From Burkholderiales bacterium (GTDB taxonomy: Bacteria; Pseudomonadota; Gammaproteobacteria; Burkholderiales; Burkholderiaceae_C), in the NCBI GenBank assembly GCA_028868855.1, contig JAGWTR010000005.1, positions 214,495 through 278,494 on the forward strand: DNA of 64,000 bases, written 5' to 3'. The number at the start of each line of letters is the position of its first letter. The stretch's first letter is position 1. Below, in pieces: positions 55,250-63,871 of the stretch. Under the pieces are notes generated by a model. That model did no database searches. It was not told the origin of the DNA and saw only the letters and a list, made by a program, of their open reading frames with translations. The position numbers and the translations under genes are program-made.

Positions 55250-56068
55250 ATGTCAGATCCAAAAGCAACCACTCCCGCCCGCGTCGTATTCATCGGCGCG
55301 GGGCCGGGCGAAGCTGACCTGATTACGCTGAGGGGCTCGCGCTTGCTGGCCCAAGCTCAGGTCGTCCTGTTTGACGCCTTGTCTGACGCCTCATTGCAAG
55401 AGTTGGCACCGCAAGCGCTTTGGGTGGACGTGGGCAAGCGGGGCTTTTCAGGCCAACCCGGCAGCGACTTCAATGGCCAGACGCGCATCAACCACTTGCT
55501 GGTCGAACACGCTTACGCGGTGGGCCGCACCCACGGTGCGCAGGGCCTGGTCGCCCGACTCAAAGGGGGCGACCCCAGCCTGTTCGGCCGACTTGAAGAA
55601 GAACTGCACGCCCTGCGCAAATCCGGGGTGAGCAGCGAAGTCGTGCCCGGCGTGACCTCCGCCCTGGCCGCCGCAGCCGCCACACAACGCCCCTTGACCC
55701 GCCGCGGCACAGGCCGCAGCGTCAGCTTCACCACTGCCATGACCCGCACCGGCGAGTTGCGGTGCGGCATGGGCCCTGGCCAGCGCTCCGACACCGAAGT
55801 GTTCTACATGGCTGGACGCCAACTGGCCCCCTTGCAACAAGGACTGCTTGAAGCGGGCTGGCCGGAAAACACCCCGGTGAGCGTGGTTTCGCGCGCCGGC
55901 TGGCCTGACATGCGCCACAGTGTTCACACGGTTGCTGATCTGGATCAAGCCAGCACCACTCATTCCGGGCGCCCCACGCTGGTGATCGTCGGCGCAGGCG
56001 CCACTGAACTGCCCGATGAACCCTTGACGCACCTGCCCATTTGCGGAAATGCCACCGCGCAGCCGTAA
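55250..56068 (+). CDS. cobA: Uroporphyrinogen-III C-methyltransferase
   Basis: 272 residues from the ATG at 55250 (a GTG at 55244 overlaps cysN). Tetrapyrrole methylase: FIGAGPGEADLITLRG (SAM loop), RLKGGDPSLFGR, and VPGVTSALAAAA. It makes precorrin-2 for siroheme, the cofactor of CysI. The CysG N-terminal dehydrogenase domain is absent. Confidence 0.93.
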   Translation: MSDPKATTPARVVFIGAGPGEADLITLRGSRLLAQAQVVLFDALSDASLQELAPQALWVDVGKRGFSGQPGSDFNGQTRINHLLVEHAYAVGRTHGAQGLVARLKGGDPSLFGRLEEELHALRKSGVSSEVVPGVTSALAAAAATQRPLTRRGTGRSVSFTTAMTRTGELRCGMGPGQRSDTEVFYMAGRQLAPLQQGLLEAGWPENTPVSVVSRAGWPDMRHSVHTVADLDQASTTHSGRPTLVIVGAGATELPDEPLTHLPICGNATAQP

Positions 56069-56104
56069 AATCACCAATTCGACCCAACCTAACAAGAGAA
56101 CGTC

Positions 56105-56428
56105 ATGACCCACGTCGTCACTGAAGCCTGCATCAAGTGCAAATACACCGATTGCGTGGATGTGTGCCCGGTGGACTGCTTCCGCGAAGGCCCCAACTTT
56201 CTTGCCATCGATCCCGATGAATGCATTGATTGCGCGGTGTGTATTCCCGAATGTCCCGTCAACGCCATCGTCCCCGAAGAAGACGTGCCGGGCAACCAGC
56301 AGCACTTCATCAAGCTCAACGCCGATCTCGCCAAAGGCTGGCCCAGCATCACCAAACGCAAAGCAGCGCTGCCGGAAGCCGATGAATGGAAAGACAAAAC
56401 CGACAAGCTGGATCAGCTGATCCGCTGA
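56105..56428 (+). CDS. fdxA: 7Fe ferredoxin
   Basis: 107 residues. [18 protein letters not shown] and [13 protein letters not shown] hold a 3Fe-4S and a 4Fe-4S cluster as in FdxA; an acidic C-terminal helix follows. A likely electron carrier; the reductase gene is downstream. Confidence 0.95.
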   Translation: MTHVVTEACIKCKYTDCVDVCPVDCFREGPNFLAIDPDECIDCAVCIPECPVNAIVPEEDVPGNQQHFIKLNADLAKGWPSITKRKAALPEADEWKDKTDKLDQLIR

Positions 56429-56436
56429 GCTTGCCG

Positions 56437-57522
56437 GTGATCGACACCGACACCGTCGTCATCGGGGCTGGCCCCGTCGGCCTGTTCCAGGCGTTTCAAC
56501 TCGGCCTGCTGGGCTTGAGTACTCACGTGATCGACGTGTTGCCCGAAATCGGGGGCCAGTGCGTAGCGCTGTACCCCGACAAGCCCATCTACGACATCCC
56601 CGGTGTGCCCCTGTGCACAGGCCGCGAACTGGCCCAACAACTGCTGGCGCAGGCGCGGCCTTTTCTGCCTGCGGACGACAGTGGTCGCATCAATAATCTG
56701 CACCTGAGCGATCAAGTCGCCAGCGTGTCTCAGCGGGCAGACGGCGGCTTTGCGGTCGCCACCGTGCACGGCCTGAACGTTCGCTGCAAGGCCGTGTTCA
56801 TCGCGGCGGGTGCAGGCGCTTTTGTCCCACGAACCTTGAACGTGCCGGGCCTGAACGACGCCACCCATGTGCCGAGCAATGTCCATCATTACCTGCCCGC
56901 CCCACACGCCCTTGATAACACCACGGCAAGCTGGGCCAACCAGGCCGTGATCGTGGCGGGCGGTGGCGACGAAGCCTTGTCAGCCATCATCGCGCTGGAC
57001 CAAGTCCCGACGGACGCCCGCCCCGCGCTCCTGACCCTGCTGCATCGCCGCGATCAATTTCAGGCCGAACCCGCGCTGGAAGCCCAGGTGCGAGAGCTGA
57101 TGGCCCAGGGCCGCGTGCAACTGGCACTGGGCATGCCCAGTGGCGCCAGCCTTGAAAACGGCCGCGTGACAGCGCTTCAAGTGCTGGGCCCTGACGAGCA
57201 AACCCGCACCTTGCCGCTGGATCAACTGCTGATCCGCCAGGGCCTCAGTCCCAAGCTGGGCCCCTTGACGGGCTGGGGCATGACGCTGGAGCGCAAGCAG
57301 GTATCCGTCTCTCCCGACACCTTTGAAAGCTCGATCCCTGGCATCTATGCGGTGGGTGACATCAACACCTACCCCGGCAAAATACGCCTGCTGGTGTGCG
57401 GCTTCCACGAAGCCACCTTGGCAGCCCATGCGGCCGCCGCGGCCCTGCGGCCGGACCAACCGCAACACCTGCAATACACCACCACCAGCGCCCTGCTGCA
57501 CCAGCGACTGGGCTTGATTTGA
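56437..57522 (+). CDS. Ferredoxin-NADP reductase, thioredoxin-reductase-like
   Basis: 361 residues from a GTG at 56437 that gives the family N terminus MIDTDTVVIGAGPVG; a TTG at 56431 is an alternative. FAD loop VIGAGPVGLFQAF, NADPH loop VIVAGGGDEALS (about 172-183) and the closing AVGDINTYPGKI. No CxxC redox motif, which separates it from thioredoxin reductases. Probably reduces FdxA. Confidence 0.85.
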   Translation: MIDTDTVVIGAGPVGLFQAFQLGLLGLSTHVIDVLPEIGGQCVALYPDKPIYDIPGVPLCTGRELAQQLLAQARPFLPADDSGRINNLHLSDQVASVSQRADGGFAVATVHGLNVRCKAVFIAAGAGAFVPRTLNVPGLNDATHVPSNVHHYLPAPHALDNTTASWANQAVIVAGGGDEALSAIIALDQVPTDARPALLTLLHRRDQFQAEPALEAQVRELMAQGRVQLALGMPSGASLENGRVTALQVLGPDEQTRTLPLDQLLIRQGLSPKLGPLTGWGMTLERKQVSVSPDTFESSIPGIYAVGDINTYPGKIRLLVCGFHEATLAAHAAAAALRPDQPQHLQYTTTSALLHQRLGLI

Positions 57523-57532
57523 AGCGTTCAGC

Positions 57533-59683
57533 ATGAGCCAAGCACCGTTGTTCCGTCTGCATCACCCCAGCGGCGTCTGCCCCACGCTGATCGCCCTCCT
57601 GAGCTGGACCACTTGCGGCGCTGCGCTGGCCCAGTACCCTTCACAAACCGGCAGCCTGCCCACCGTCACCGTCACGGCACCCAGCCCACGCAGTGGCCAA
57701 GCCGACATCACCGGCTTTGGCGACACGCCCGCCTGGCAGTTGCCCATGCAGGCACAGCGCTACACCGACACCGCCCTCAAGAACAGCGGTGTGCAACGGC
57801 TGGCCGACCTGACGAGCCGGGACGCCAGCATCAGCGACTCCTACAACGCCCAGGGTTACTGGGACTTCCTGTCCGTGCGCGGCTTTGTCCTGGACAACGC
57901 CTACAACTTTCGCCGCGAAGGCCTGCCCATCAACGCTGAAACCAGCATCCCGCTGGACAACAAAGCCGCGGTCGAAGTGCTCAAGGGCACCAGCGGAATG
58001 CAGGCTGGCGTGAGCTCGCCGGGCGGACTGGTCAACTTTGTCGTCAAACGCCCGGAAGGGCGCGTTCGCTCGGCCACGCTGGGCCTGACGGGGGGCCGCA
58101 GCGTATTGACCTCGGTCGACTTGTCGGACCGCTTCGGCGAGAGCAAGGCCTTGGGGCTGCGCATCAACGCGGCCAACGAGCACCTGAACCCCAGCGCCGA
58201 ACACGCGCAAGGCGAGCGGCACCTGATCGCCCTAGCGGCCGACCTGCGCGCCCGCCCCGGCACCTTGTTCGAGCTTGAAATCGAACACAGCCACCGCAGC
58301 CAGCCCAGCGTCACCGGCTTCAGCTTATTGGGCGACACCCTGCCCTCCGCCAAAAGCATCGACCCCAACACCAACCTCAACCACCAGCCTTGGAGCCTGC
58401 CCGTGGTGATGAACGCCACCACCGGCACCGCCCGCTGGACACAAACGCTGACATCCGACTGGACCTTGGTCAGCACCCTGGGCAGCCAACGCCTGACCAG
58501 CCAGGACCGCACGGTGTTTCCTTATGGGTGTGCCGCTCTGATCGACCGATTCTGTGCGAATGGCGACTATGACGTCTACGATTTCCGCAGCGAGGGCGAA
58601 GTGCGCGTGACCCAGGTGGCCGACCTGACCCTCCAAGGGCGCTTGATGACCGGCAGCGTCCAGCATCAACTGCGCGCAGGCCTGCAGCGCAGCGTTCATC
58701 GCACCAGCCTGCCGAATTCGGCGTTCAACCTGATTGGCACGGGCAATGTCTACGACGAGTCGATCCAATTCGCACCTGACCCGTCGCTTGGCACACCCCA
58801 GACCAGCCGCCATTCGCGGAACGCGGAGGTCTCCCTCAGCGACCAAATCGCCCTGTCGCCACTCTGGAACGCCTGGCTGGGCCTGCGCCACACTCAGTTG
58901 CGACGCGACAGCGCGCTCAATGACGGCAGCAACCCTCAAAGCATTGACCAGCGCTTCACCACGCCGTGGGCCGCTCTGGGCTACACCTTTGCGCCAAAAC
59001 ACCAGGCCTATGCCAGCTGGGGTGAAGGCGTTGAATCCAAGGACGTCCCCAACCTGGGGTACGCCAACAGTGGCCAGGCCTTACCTGCGCAGAAGAGTCG
59101 CCAGCTTGAAGCCGGACTCAAGGGGCAAGTGGCCCAATATCAATGGGGCTTGAACTGGTTCCAGACGACACGCCCGCAGACCTCAGTGGATAGCGCGCCC
59201 AATTTGCTAGTGATGGACGGGAACGCCCGCCACCGCGGCTTTGAAGGCCAGGTGGAGACACAGATGGGCGCCTGGACACTTGACGCCAGCGCGATGCTGC
59301 TGGACGCCGAGCGCCGCCACAGCGCCATCAACCCGGCCCTTAATGGCAAGAAACCCGTCAATGTGCCCGACCACACCGTCAAGTTATCGGCCAGCTACAA
59401 AGTCCCCGCAGTGACAGGGCTGACGCTACAAGGCGACGTCATCCACGAAGGACGCCGCATGGTGCTGGACGACAACTCCATTGACATCCCAGCCTGGACG
59501 CGGGTGGACGCAGCACTGCGCTACACGCAAGCGTTGCAGCAGAACTCGCTGACGTGGCGGCTGGGCGTCTACAACCTCTTGGACACCCGCGTGTGGCGCG
59601 AAGCCCCCAACCAGTTCGGGCACGTTTACCTGTTCCCGATGGCACCACGCACCGTGACGGCATCACTGCAGACCTACTTCTGA
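57533..59683 (+). CDS. TonB-dependent outer-membrane receptor (siderophore type)
   Basis: 716 residues: a signal peptide (about 1-33), TonB box-like region (LPTVTVTA), a plug domain (about 75-185) with GVQRLADLTSRDAS and SVRGF, and a beta-barrel ending in aromatic YF. The layout is that of ferric-siderophore receptors (FhuA/FecA-like); the ligand is unknown. It lies 10 bases after the reductase, so may be in the same transcript. Confidence 0.88.
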   Translation: MSQAPLFRLHHPSGVCPTLIALLSWTTCGAALAQYPSQTGSLPTVTVTAPSPRSGQADITGFGDTPAWQLPMQAQRYTDTALKNSGVQRLADLTSRDASISDSYNAQGYWDFLSVRGFVLDNAYNFRREGLPINAETSIPLDNKAAVEVLKGTSGMQAGVSSPGGLVNFVVKRPEGRVRSATLGLTGGRSVLTSVDLSDRFGESKALGLRINAANEHLNPSAEHAQGERHLIALAADLRARPGTLFELEIEHSHRSQPSVTGFSLLGDTLPSAKSIDPNTNLNHQPWSLPVVMNATTGTARWTQTLTSDWTLVSTLGSQRLTSQDRTVFPYGCAALIDRFCANGDYDVYDFRSEGEVRVTQVADLTLQGRLMTGSVQHQLRAGLQRSVHRTSLPNSAFNLIGTGNVYDESIQFAPDPSLGTPQTSRHSRNAEVSLSDQIALSPLWNAWLGLRHTQLRRDSALNDGSNPQSIDQRFTTPWAALGYTFAPKHQAYASWGEGVESKDVPNLGYANSGQALPAQKSRQLEAGLKGQVAQYQWGLNWFQTTRPQTSVDSAPNLLVMDGNARHRGFEGQVETQMGAWTLDASAMLLDAERRHSAINPALNGKKPVNVPDHTVKLSASYKVPAVTGLTLQGDVIHEGRRMVLDDNSIDIPAWTRVDAALRYTQALQQNSLTWRLGVYNLLDTRVWREAPNQFGHVYLFPMAPRTVTASLQTYF

Positions 59684-59709
59684 ATTGGCGTGCAAAAAGC
59701 CAGCCCGGC

Positions 59710-59739
59710 TTGCAAAATGGCTTAAAAAACTGCTATAGT
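59710..59739 (+). promoter_or_regulatory. Likely promoter of tRNA-Asn
   Basis: TTGCAA at 59710-59715 and TATAGT at 59734-59739 are separated by 18 bases. The tRNA begins 42 bases after the -10. Confidence 0.5.
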
Positions 59740-59781
59740 TTCGTTCTCGATTGATCGCTGCAACGCAAACAATCGGTCTAT

Positions 59782-59857
59782 TCCTCGATAGCTCAGTTGG
59801 TAGAGCGCCGGACTGTTAATCCGTAGGTCCCTGGTTCGAGCCCAGGTCGAGGAGCCA
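59782..59857 (+). tRNA. tRNA-Asn (anticodon GUU)
   Basis: 76 nucleotides with encoded CCA. Acceptor stem TCCTCGA/TCGAGGA, anticodon loop CTGTTAA with GTT, D loop AGTTGGTAGA and T arm GGTTCGAGCC. Decodes AAC and AAU. Confidence 0.98.
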
Positions 59858-59865
59858 AATAAGCG

Positions 59866-59895
59866 AAGCCCTGTACGAAAGTACGGGGCTTTTTG
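59866..59895 (+). terminator. Terminator after tRNA-Asn
   Basis: AGCCCTGTAC, GAAA tetraloop, GTACGGGGCT, then TTTTT. A stable 10-bp stem (one G-T pair) with a U-tract, 8 bases after the tRNA. Confidence 0.9.
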
Positions 59896-59955
59896 CTTGG
59901 TGGGTTCGGAAACCGAACTCTCATCTCACCCCTGCTCTCTCAACGCCACATCCTC

Positions 59956-60300
59956 ATGAGCACCTTGCCCGCCTGCCCTCAGTGCCAGTCCGCCTTCACC
60001 TACGAAGACGGCAGCCAGTTCGTCTGCCCCGAGTGCGGTCATGAATGGTCTGCAACCTCTGCTGACGCATCGGCCCCCGATGACACCCGCGTGATCCGCG
60101 ACGCCAACGGCAATGAGCTCAAGGACGGCGACACCGTCACCGTGATCAAGGACCTGAAGATCAAGGGATCTTCGCTCGTGGTCAAGGTCGGCACCAAAGT
60201 GAAGAACATCCGCCTGGCCGAAGGCGACCATGACATCGACTGCAAGATCGACGGAATTGGCGCGATGGGTCTGAAGTCGGAATTCGTGAGGAAGGCCTGA
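59956..60300 (+). CDS. yjdM: Zinc-ribbon protein YjdM/PhnA family
   Basis: 114 residues from the ATG at 59956. N-terminal zinc ribbon C-P-x-C-Q...CPECGHEW (residues 7-29) and a C-terminal PhnA domain ([23 protein letters not shown]). The family is named after the phosphonate locus but its function is unknown. No phn genes are nearby. Confidence 0.9.
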   Translation: MSTLPACPQCQSAFTYEDGSQFVCPECGHEWSATSADASAPDDTRVIRDANGNELKDGDTVTVIKDLKIKGSSLVVKVGTKVKNIRLAEGDHDIDCKIDGIGAMGLKSEFVRKA

Positions 60301-60320
60301 CAAGGCACAAGAGAGCTCTC

Positions 60321-60602
60321 ATGAAACCCATTCAAGCGGGCGACCACGCCGAGATCATCGAAGGCGCCCTGGGCACCAAAGGGCCGAACGTGGGCAAAAG
60401 GGTTCGCGTTGTGATCCTGCGCGGTGAACACAGTGAACACGGCCGCATCTGGAAGGTCGAGGGCGACGGCCTGATCAGCGAATATGGCGCTGTGGGCACG
60501 ACGGTGGACTGTGCTCAGTCCTGGCTAAGGAAGATCGAGCCGCCTGAAGAAACTTCTGAGGACGGTGCCAAGAAAGAAGTTGAGGCGCCACTGGCGCAAT
60601 GA
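60321..60602 (+). CDS. Hypothetical protein with SH3-like N terminus
   Basis: 93 residues. A Gly/Val-rich stretch (VGKRVRVVILRGEHSEHGRIW, about residues 24-44) suggests a small beta barrel; the C-terminal 20 residues are acidic and probably disordered. No recognised family. It follows yjdM by 20 bases and ends 4 bases before the convergent sdhB. Confidence 0.6.
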   Translation: MKPIQAGDHAEIIEGALGTKGPNVGKRVRVVILRGEHSEHGRIWKVEGDGLISEYGAVGTTVDCAQSWLRKIEPPEETSEDGAKKEVEAPLAQ

Positions 60603-60606
60603 TCCC

Positions 60607-61347
60607 CTATCGTGGCGAGATCGGCGGATGGACATCAAGGCCGCCAGCATGGTCGGTCGCTCCGGCGATCTTCAATCGGATGCGCTCAATTGCGTGTACC
60701 GGCTCCAGGCCTTTCGGACAAACCTCGGCGCAATTCATGATCGTGCGACAGCGGAAGAGCCTGTAGGGATCATTGTTCAGGTCGTCGAGCCGCTCCTTGG
60801 TTGCACGGTCCCGGCTGTCGAAGATGAAACGATAGGCCTGAATCAGGCCGGCGGGGCCGACGAATTTGTCCGGGTTCCACCAATACGATGGGCATTGGCC
60901 ACTGCAGCAGCCGCACAGGATGCACTCATATGCGCCGTTCAGCTTGTCACGCTCGGCCGGGGACTGCAGGCGTTCTTTTTCGGGTGGCGGCTCAGGATTG
61001 TCCAGATACGGCTTGATCGAGTGGTACTGCTTGAAGAATCGCGTCATGTCGACGATGAGATCGCGAATGATCGGAAAGCCCGGCAGCGGATGAATGACCA
61101 CCGGCTCACGCAACTGGCTCGTGCGCGTGATGCACGCCAAGCCGTTCCTGCCATTGATGTTCATGGCGTCGGAGCCGCAGACGCCTTCGCGGCACGACTT
61201 CCGAAACGACAGGGTGTTGTCCTGCGCCTTGATCCGCAGCAGCACATCCAGAAGCATGTGGTCAGTCGGGACGAGCTCGATTTCATAGTCCTGTAGGTAG
61301 GGCTTATCGTCGCGTTCCGGGTCATAGCGTGAGATCGAAAGCTTCAT
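60607..61347 (-). CDS. sdhB: Succinate dehydrogenase/fumarate reductase iron-sulfur subunit
   Basis: 246 residues from the ATG at 61347. The 2Fe-2S site reads SCREGVCGSDAMNINGRNGLAC (here the first three Cys and the fourth), then CILCGCCSGQCPSYW for the 4Fe-4S and CRTIMNCAEVCPKGLEP for the 3Fe-4S clusters. Full length, all cluster ligands present. The catalytic flavoprotein SdhA, which normally precedes it, is absent. Confidence 0.92.
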   Translation of the reverse strand: MKLSISRYDPERDDKPYLQDYEIELVPTDHMLLDVLLRIKAQDNTLSFRKSCREGVCGSDAMNINGRNGLACITRTSQLREPVVIHPLPGFPIIRDLIVDMTRFFKQYHSIKPYLDNPEPPPEKERLQSPAERDKLNGAYECILCGCCSGQCPSYWWNPDKFVGPAGLIQAYRFIFDSRDRATKERLDDLNNDPYRLFRCRTIMNCAEVCPKGLEPVHAIERIRLKIAGATDHAGGLDVHPPISPR

Positions 61348-61373
61348 GGGAACTCCGATTGTTCGTTGACCAT
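61344..61373 (-). other. Nine-codon ORF where sdhA would be expected
   Basis: ATG at 61373 runs MVNEQSEFP and stops in an ATGA overlap with sdhB. It occupies the sdhD-sdhB gap where sdhA normally sits. It could be a relic of an in-frame sdhA deletion or just chance; too short to decide. Confidence 0.2.
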
Positions 61374-61391
61374 GCGAATAGCGCTTGGGCT

Positions 61392-61733
61392 TCAGACTTG
61401 TAGTCGCACCAGGATCCACAGTAGCCAGATGCCCAGGCCCAGCAGACTGAGGGCCACCGCGGCGAGCAGCCAACCGCAGAGCCGTGCGGGTTTGGCGTAG
61501 TCGAGTAGTACATCCCGCAGGCCGACCCACATGTGGCCAAGTAGCGCCGCAAAGAACACCAGGAAGGCAACCGAGGTGCTCGGTCGAGCCAGCCAGGCGT
61601 GCCATTGAGGAAAGGCTTGCAGGGGCTGCCGCTCGAAGGAATAGAGCAGAAACAGGACGAACAGCAGCATGTAGAGCGCACTCACGCGTTGCACCCACCA
61701 AGCCTTCATGCCCGTCAACCGAATGCTCACCAT
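61392..61733 (-). CDS. sdhD: Succinate dehydrogenase membrane anchor subunit
   Basis: 113 residues with three hydrophobic segments. WWVQRVSALYMLLFVLFLL at the first and GHMWVGLRDVLLDYAKP in the second, with the haem-ligand His and quinone-site Asp-Tyr. It starts inside the end of sdhC (7-base overlap). Confidence 0.85.
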   Translation of the reverse strand: MVSIRLTGMKAWWVQRVSALYMLLFVLFLLYSFERQPLQAFPQWHAWLARPSTSVAFLVFFAALLGHMWVGLRDVLLDYAKPARLCGWLLAAVALSLLGLGIWLLWILVRLQV

Positions 61734-62155
61734 ATGACCCCGGCCGCGAGCACTGCCACGACGATGCCGGCCACGTTCACGAACCAGGCACTGCGACGCG
61801 CTACCCGCATCGGCGAACCGATGTCGAAATCACTCAGCAGATGGCGCCCGCCGGAGAGGATGTGCTGGGCGAGCGCCCAGACGATGATCACCGTCAGCGC
61901 CTTCACCGGAAACTGCTCGAAGAGCGCAATCACCTGAGCGAAACCGACGGCATCGCGCAGCGACAGTCCGAGCAGGTAAACGACCGCGGGAACACTCGTC
62001 GCAAGGAGGACGCCGCTGATCCGATGGCCGATGGAGGTCAGTGCACCGACGGGCATCTGAATGCGCATCAGGTTAAGAAAGACCGGGCGCGCCGGATCCA
62101 GGTGATCCTGCGCAGCGCCGGTGAGTGTTTGATCTGGCCGCGGCTTCATTGGCAC
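61727..62155 (-). CDS. sdhC: Succinate dehydrogenase cytochrome b556 subunit
   Basis: 142 residues with three membrane segments. RPVFLNLMRIQMPVGALTSIGHRISGVLL (three-part motif at about 23-51; quinone Ser-x3-R) and AQHILSGGRHLLSDF, with the haem His. Normal size. First gene of the sdhC-sdhD-sdhB unit. Confidence 0.9.
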   Translation of the reverse strand: MPMKPRPDQTLTGAAQDHLDPARPVFLNLMRIQMPVGALTSIGHRISGVLLATSVPAVVYLLGLSLRDAVGFAQVIALFEQFPVKALTVIIVWALAQHILSGGRHLLSDFDIGSPMRVARRSAWFVNVAGIVVAVLAAGVIW

Positions 62156-62258
62156 TTTCGCAGCTAAGCAAGACTGTCAGTGTGCGTTCAAGTTCGACCG
62201 GGAGAAAGCAATGCCGGACCCGTGCGCAAGGTTTTCCGGCTCACCACGGCGGCCTGCC

Positions 62259-62684
62259 TCAGATCACACCTTGCGCCAACATGGCGTCGGCCACCTTGAC
62301 GAAGCCCGCGACGTTGGCGCCATTGACGTAGCTGATGGTGCCATCGGCGCGTTGGCCATGTTGCAAGCAGGCGCTGTGGATGCTGCTCATGATGACCTGC
62401 AAACGGGCATCGACTTCTTCACGGGGCCATGAAATGCGCATCGCGTTCTGGCTCATTTCCAGACCGGACGTGGCCACACCACCCGCGTTGCTGGCCTTGC
62501 CCGGCGCGTACAGCACGCCAGCGGCTTCGAACAGCTTGGCTGCTTCGATGGTCGAGGGCATGTTCGCACCTTCGGCCACGCAGCTCACACCGTTGCGGAT
62601 GAGGGTGTGGGCATCGTTCTCGTCCAACTCGTTTTGCGTCGCACACGGCAGCGCCACGTCGACCGGCACATGCCAAGGGCGCAT
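62259..62684 (-). pseudogene. gdhA: Glutamate dehydrogenase (NADP), C-terminal fragment
   Basis: About 141 codons that match the last third of the usual 447-residue GdhA: RPWHVPVDVALPCATQNELD, then GVSCVAEGANMPSTIEA, SNAGGVATSGLEMSQNA and ending VADAMLAQGVI. The N-terminal two thirds, with the glutamate-binding and catalytic Lys parts, is missing. The fragment is cut near 62685. Not functional. Confidence 0.9.
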
Positions 62685-62940
62685 AAGAGACGCTTCAAGC
62701 AGCGATGTTTGAGGCGTTTTTCCATTGTGGGTCGGTAACCGAACCTCAAGGTGGTGTGCGCATCACGGCCCCAAGATGATGGCAATCTGCAAAGTAGCTA
62801 TGCCGCATCTCGAAGGTCGAGTCGGCCTGGGTTCATCACTAGGACAAAGGATGGGATGAAATCCTACCCTGATGCAAAGGCTCGTCGAAGTGGCCGGCAG
62901 CAGTTCGCCTGGACGCTCCGGCTTACCTCAAGGCTTTCCC
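62685..62940. other. Non-coding stretch at a decayed junction
   Basis: 256 bases between the gdhA fragment and the next possible gene. No long frame, RNA or clear repeat seen. The right border of the gdhA deletion falls here. Confidence 0.4.
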
Positions 62941-63372
62941 ATGATCGACTCAAATCTGAAGCGACGTTCGACATCGTCCAGACATCACTATGCGGGTCAT
63001 GCACGTGCCAAACGGCTGACAAAAAGAATCGCAGTTAATCCTAAGAGAGCCAGCACGCCAGAACTTGGCTCAGGGACTGGCGAACTCAACTTCCATGTTG
63101 GGAAATGGGCGATATCTCCTACAAAAGTAGGAATTTCCGTCAGATATGAGTCGCTCCTCGCCGTCACCCGTGAAGAGCTTCAACGCATTGGCCCGCACGA
63201 GCGCGTTCACGTTGAGCAATACGAACGATGGGGGCTGCTATTCTTCATTGCCTATGGGGCATCAAGCCTATGGCAACTCCTTCACGGTCGTAGCCCCTAC
63301 TGGCACAACCATTTTGAAGTCCAGGCTCGCCAGCGAAGCGCCGAGGCACATTGCACGACTGCCGACGCCTGA
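62941..63372 (+). CDS. Hypothetical protein with HERVHVEQYERWG motif
   Basis: 143 residues from the ATG at 62941; the start is uncertain because the first 45 residues look non-conserved. The later part (SVRYESLLAVTREELQRIG, then HERVHVEQYERWG and WHNHFEVQARQR) matches small proteins of unknown function I recall from proteobacteria and cyanobacteria with HE-x-x-H-like residues. A hydrophobic segment (LLFFIAYGASSLWQLL) follows. Confidence 0.5.
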   Translation: MIDSNLKRRSTSSRHHYAGHARAKRLTKRIAVNPKRASTPELGSGTGELNFHVGKWAISPTKVGISVRYESLLAVTREELQRIGPHERVHVEQYERWGLLFFIAYGASSLWQLLHGRSPYWHNHFEVQARQRSAEAHCTTADA

Positions 63373-63412
63373 CCCTCCCCTGCCAAACGTTGGGTGTCGC
63401 ATGGAGAGAATC

Positions 63413-63760
63413 ATGACGATCATGTTGAAACGAGCTTATGACCTGGCGACCCAAACTGACGGTGAGCGGATTCTTGTCGATCGACTCTGGCCGCGTGGAT
63501 TAACCAAGGCCAAAGCCAAGATCGACCTTTGGCTCAAAGAGGTCGCGCCATCGACCGAACTTCGCCAGTGGTTCGGGCATGACCCAGAGAAATGGCTGGA
63601 GTTCAAAAAAAAGTATCGCGCTGAGCTGAAAGGAAATCCTGCATTGTCAGAGCTTCAAGCGATTTCGCGCCAAAAAGACATCACCCTTGTTTATGCGGCT
63701 CGGGATCAGTTACACAATGAGGCGGTGGTGCTCAAGCAGATCCTGGATCGCAGCGCCTAA
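63413..63760 (+). CDS. DUF488 family protein
   Basis: 115 residues from the ATG at 63413 with GGAGAG before it (a second ATG at 63401 is in frame). MLKRAYDLATQTDGERILVDRLWPRGLTK and DLWLKEVAPSTELRQWFGHD are typical of DUF488 (two fragments). Function unknown; members often neighbour stress or mobile genes. Confidence 0.85.
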   Translation: MTIMLKRAYDLATQTDGERILVDRLWPRGLTKAKAKIDLWLKEVAPSTELRQWFGHDPEKWLEFKKKYRAELKGNPALSELQAISRQKDITLVYAARDQLHNEAVVLKQILDRSA

Positions 63761-63871
63761 GCATTCATTCAAGCCCGGCTTAATTCATTCGTTTGGCAAA
63801 GCAGGACACGCCCGCCCTTCCCCCTGATCAAAGAACTCAGTCGGCGCTGGCATCGGGGCCATGCTTTACAA

